In this document: in pieces, positions 4,408 to 5,878 of the stretch
Numbering within the stretch: the first letter of the stretch is position 1
Layout of the letters: each line of letters begins with the position of its first letter
Assembly (NCBI GenBank): GCA_023264475.1
Contig: JAHFMA010000034.1
Coordinates: 1-5,878 of the forward strand
Direction: 5' to 3'
DNA: 5,878 nt
Origin: Candidatus Parcubacteria bacterium
GTDB lineage: Bacteria > Patescibacteriota > Minisyncoccia > Phycocordibacterales > PALSA-1337
Made by a program: the position numbers and the translations under genes
Notes under the pieces: model-generated
Database searches by the model: none
What the model was told of the DNA's origin: nothing
The model's input: the letters and a program-made list of their open reading frames with translations, nothing else

Positions 4408-5280
4408 TTATCGCTTGGACCAACGGGCGAATATGCCGGAAGGCAAAAGGCGGCCGCTCCCAGCCTCCTCGATAGCGAGCTCTCCTATCTCGATCTCGCC
4501 GCCATGCTTCTCTACGAGCGGGAGCAGATTGTTGCGATAAGCGATGGAAGAATACCCGGCAGAATAGCCATTGATCAAGAAGAAGAGCGGATCCGGCTTG
4601 AGCAATTTCTTGCAATCTTCTATGAGAGGCAGGAAATGCTCCTCGATCTTCCAGAGCTCATTGGATGGGCCGTGACCGAAGGCAGGAGGATCCATGATGA
4701 TGCCGTCATAGGCGCGGCCACGGCGGATCTCCCTCTCCACGAAGAGGCGCGCATCCTCGATGATCCAGCGGATCGGCTTGTCGGCGAGGCCAGAAAGCTC
4801 GGCATTGTCGCGCGCCCAAGTCACCGCGGCCTTGGAACCGTCGATGTGGACGACCTTGGCGCCGGCTTGGGCACAAGCGAGGCTAGCGCCGCCGGTATAG
4901 CCGAAGAGGTTGAGGACTTCGACGTCCTTCTTGGGCTCTATGAGGCCGCGTAACCAATCCCAATTCGGAGATTGCTCCGGGAAGAGGCCGGTGTGCTTGA
5001 AGGCGGTAGGCTTGATCCACATCTTGAGACCGCCGAAATCTATGCCCCAGCGATCGTCGGTCTGCTTCTTGTATGACCATTCGGCTCCCTCGTCGCCGCG
5101 CTTGAAATAGGCGTCGGCCTTGGCCCATTCTGCCTCGGGCAAATGCTTGGCCCAAAGCGCTTGAGGATCGGGACGAGATAGGACATATGAGCCGAAGCGC
5201 TCGAGCTTCTCGCCTTCTCCGGAATCGAGCAGCTCGTATCCGGAGCTAGGCTTGGTGATGAGGATCTTGGGTTCTGGCAT
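4408..5280 (-). CDS. class I SAM-dependent methyltransferase, RlmI/RlmK-like
   Basis: This 290-aa cytoplasmic enzyme has the Rossmann-type SAM domain related to the 23S rRNA methyltransferases RlmI and RlmK. An N-terminal beta-rich part (about 1-115) leads to motif I, VLNLFGYTGGASLACAQAGA (122-141). Next is VVHIDGSKAAVTWARDN (143-159) with the acidic residue D147 that would hold the SAM ribose. Then come EDARLF (175-180) and motif IV, IIMDPPAFGHGP (194-205). No N-terminal PUA domain is visible. In RlmI-type m5C enzymes I expect an SCS-like cysteine after the next strand; here that place reads FFLINGYSAGYS (233-244) with no cysteine, so the product may be a different methylated base or another nitrogen target. 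Substrate is inferred to be RNA only from family likeness. The ATG at 5280 follows the VKOR stop by 1 nt, which implies coupled translation; no Shine-Dalgarno is seen. Confidence 0.85.
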   Translation of the reverse strand: MPEPKILITKPSSGYELLDSGEGEKLERFGSYVLSRPDPQALWAKHLPEAEWAKADAYFKRGDEGAEWSYKKQTDDRWGIDFGGLKMWIKPTAFKHTGLFPEQSPNWDWLRGLIEPKKDVEVLNLFGYTGGASLACAQAGAKVVHIDGSKAAVTWARDNAELSGLADKPIRWIIEDARLFVEREIRRGRAYDGIIMDPPAFGHGPSNELWKIEEHFLPLIEDCKKLLKPDPLFFLINGYSAGYSSIAYRNNLLPLVEKHGGEIEIGELAIEEAGSGRLLPSGIFARWSKR

Positions 5281-5281
5281 A

Positions 5282-5806
5282 TTATGGATCGATGAGGGAT
5301 ATCGGGGCTTCAGGCTGAGCCTTGGAAGAATTGCGGAGCATATATATGGCCACCAGGAAGAGCAGAATAGATGTCGTAGCTGAGCCCATGCAATATATGC
5401 AGATGGACTTGAGGATGACGAGCTGGAGATAGACGAACCAAAGCGACATGAGGAAGCCGAGCGCGGTCATGAGGTATGTGCCCTTCAAGATCATGCTGTG
5501 ATAGCGAGAGATCTTGCCGCTGCCATGCTTGGACTCTAGATACAAGAAAGCGCCGACGGCGATCGTGAGGTAATACAGAGAACCGAGCAACGAGACGGGC
5601 ATGCCTAGGACGACTGAGTATTGGCTCGTGAGGACGGTGGCGCATCCTTCAGTGACCGAACATGGCGGGATGACGCCGCGGAAATGCTCGACGGTGAGAT
5701 ACGTAGCATCTGCAAAACCGAGCAGCGCGAGCAGCATGAATAGCCCGATCGCCCCGGAATGGGCATCAGCGAGCGGCAGCCTCAATGATCGCTTTAAATG
5801 CTTCAT
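5282..5806 (-). CDS. vitamin K epoxide reductase (VKOR) family membrane protein
   Basis: Bacterial VKOR homologues reoxidise DsbA-like proteins and pass electrons to quinone in the plasma membrane, standing in for DsbB. With the start used here the protein has 174 aa. The redox residues are all present: the loop pair C49 and C55 in PPCSVTEGC, and the active-site CIYC at 136-139. About four membrane helices fit the profile: roughly 18-38 (with the conserved FADATYLTVEHF after it), 64-90, 109-132 and 142-158. The start is uncertain. The ATG at 5806 overlaps the upstream stop by 41 nt, an ATG at 5836 would add ten residues, and a TTG at 5785 would shorten the overlap; none has a Shine-Dalgarno. 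The preceding gene encodes a DsbA-like protein, the expected partner, and the next gene begins 1 nt after this stop. Confidence 0.92.
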   Translation of the reverse strand: MKHLKRSLRLPLADAHSGAIGLFMLLALLGFADATYLTVEHFRGVIPPCSVTEGCATVLTSQYSVVLGMPVSLLGSLYYLTIAVGAFLYLESKHGSGKISRYHSMILKGTYLMTALGFLMSLWFVYLQLVILKSICIYCMGSATTSILLFLVAIYMLRNSSKAQPEAPISLIDP

Positions 5807-5878
5807 AGTTTTGGGGGTTCTCGATGGGCTTGCCATTCACGAAGAAGGTGGGAGTGTAGCTCAGCTTGATGGCTTGAG
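5766..5878 (-). CDS. DsbA/thioredoxin-fold protein, C-terminal end (cut by window edge)
   Basis: Only the last 37 codons or so are inside the window, in a frame open to the edge. They read QAIKLSYTPTFFVNGKPIEN, followed by a short helix and a TGA stop. The YTPTFFVNGKPI stretch is the hallmark cis-proline loop and following strand of the DsbA/DsbG-type thioredoxin fold, which lies next to the CXXC active site in the folded protein. The CXXC itself would be upstream, outside the window. Such proteins insert disulfides into exported substrates. The gene overlaps VKOR by about 41 nt, a fusion-like tight pairing of oxidant and reoxidant. Whether the protein is secreted or membrane-anchored cannot be seen. 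Confidence 0.85.
   Translation of the reverse strand, partial: QAIKLSYTPTFFVNGKPIENPQNYEAFKAIIEAAAR

Noticed and set aside
4213..4953. Plus-strand reading frame of 246 codons opposite the methyltransferase
   Set aside because: It has no family likeness, crosses the terminator at 4366-4393, and overlaps two well-supported genes.

Overview
The window looks like chromosomal DNA of a bacterium with a fairly GC-rich genome. TAA, TAG and TGA all end genes that look intact, so the code is the standard bacterial one. A member of the Patescibacteria (Candidate Phyla Radiation), probably a Parcubacteria-type lineage, is my best guess. The reasons are a very short SecE, compact genes, a VKOR/DsbA-type pair, a SIMPL-domain protein, and the lack of Shine-Dalgarno sequences before most recognisable genes. 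This is inference from gene content, not proof.

Layout, mostly on the minus strand. At the left edge is the conserved block secE (803-982), nusG (248-793), rplK (1-227, cut by the window edge), read right to left. A good sigma70-type promoter at 1024-1052 drives it. A small intrinsic-terminator-like hairpin lies between that promoter and the secE start codon. Tandem terminators (1062-1130) separate this block from a 206-aa protein of unknown function (1151-1771). That gene has a consensus promoter (TTGACA/TATAAT, 1921-1950), a leader of about 140 nt with a 13-bp inverted repeat, and a clear ribosome binding site. A strong terminator (1957-1984) then closes a unit that holds a membrane-anchored SIMPL/DUF541 protein (2012-2815) and folD (2867-3742).

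Facing folD across a 93-nt divergent spacer is the only plus-strand gene, an unrecognised 180-aa protein (3836-4378). It has its own promoter, a strong ribosome binding site and a terminator whose loop contains the stop codon. Its arginine codon use differs sharply from that of its neighbours. Converging on it from the right is a tight minus-strand operon: the end of a DsbA/thioredoxin-fold protein (5766-5878, partial), a VKOR-family membrane protein (5282-5806) and a class I SAM-dependent methyltransferase (4408-5280).

How the genes fit together. SecE, NusG and L11 serve protein export, transcription elongation and translation. FolD makes one-carbon folates. The DsbA-like protein and VKOR form a plausible pair for making disulfides outside the membrane, and the SIMPL protein has a cysteine pair that could be a client. 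The two unknown proteins are the most individual parts of the window: both sit in single-gene units with their own promoters, and both carry strong ribosome binding sites that the housekeeping genes lack. I see no CRISPR array, tRNA, rRNA, insertion sequence or phage structural gene.
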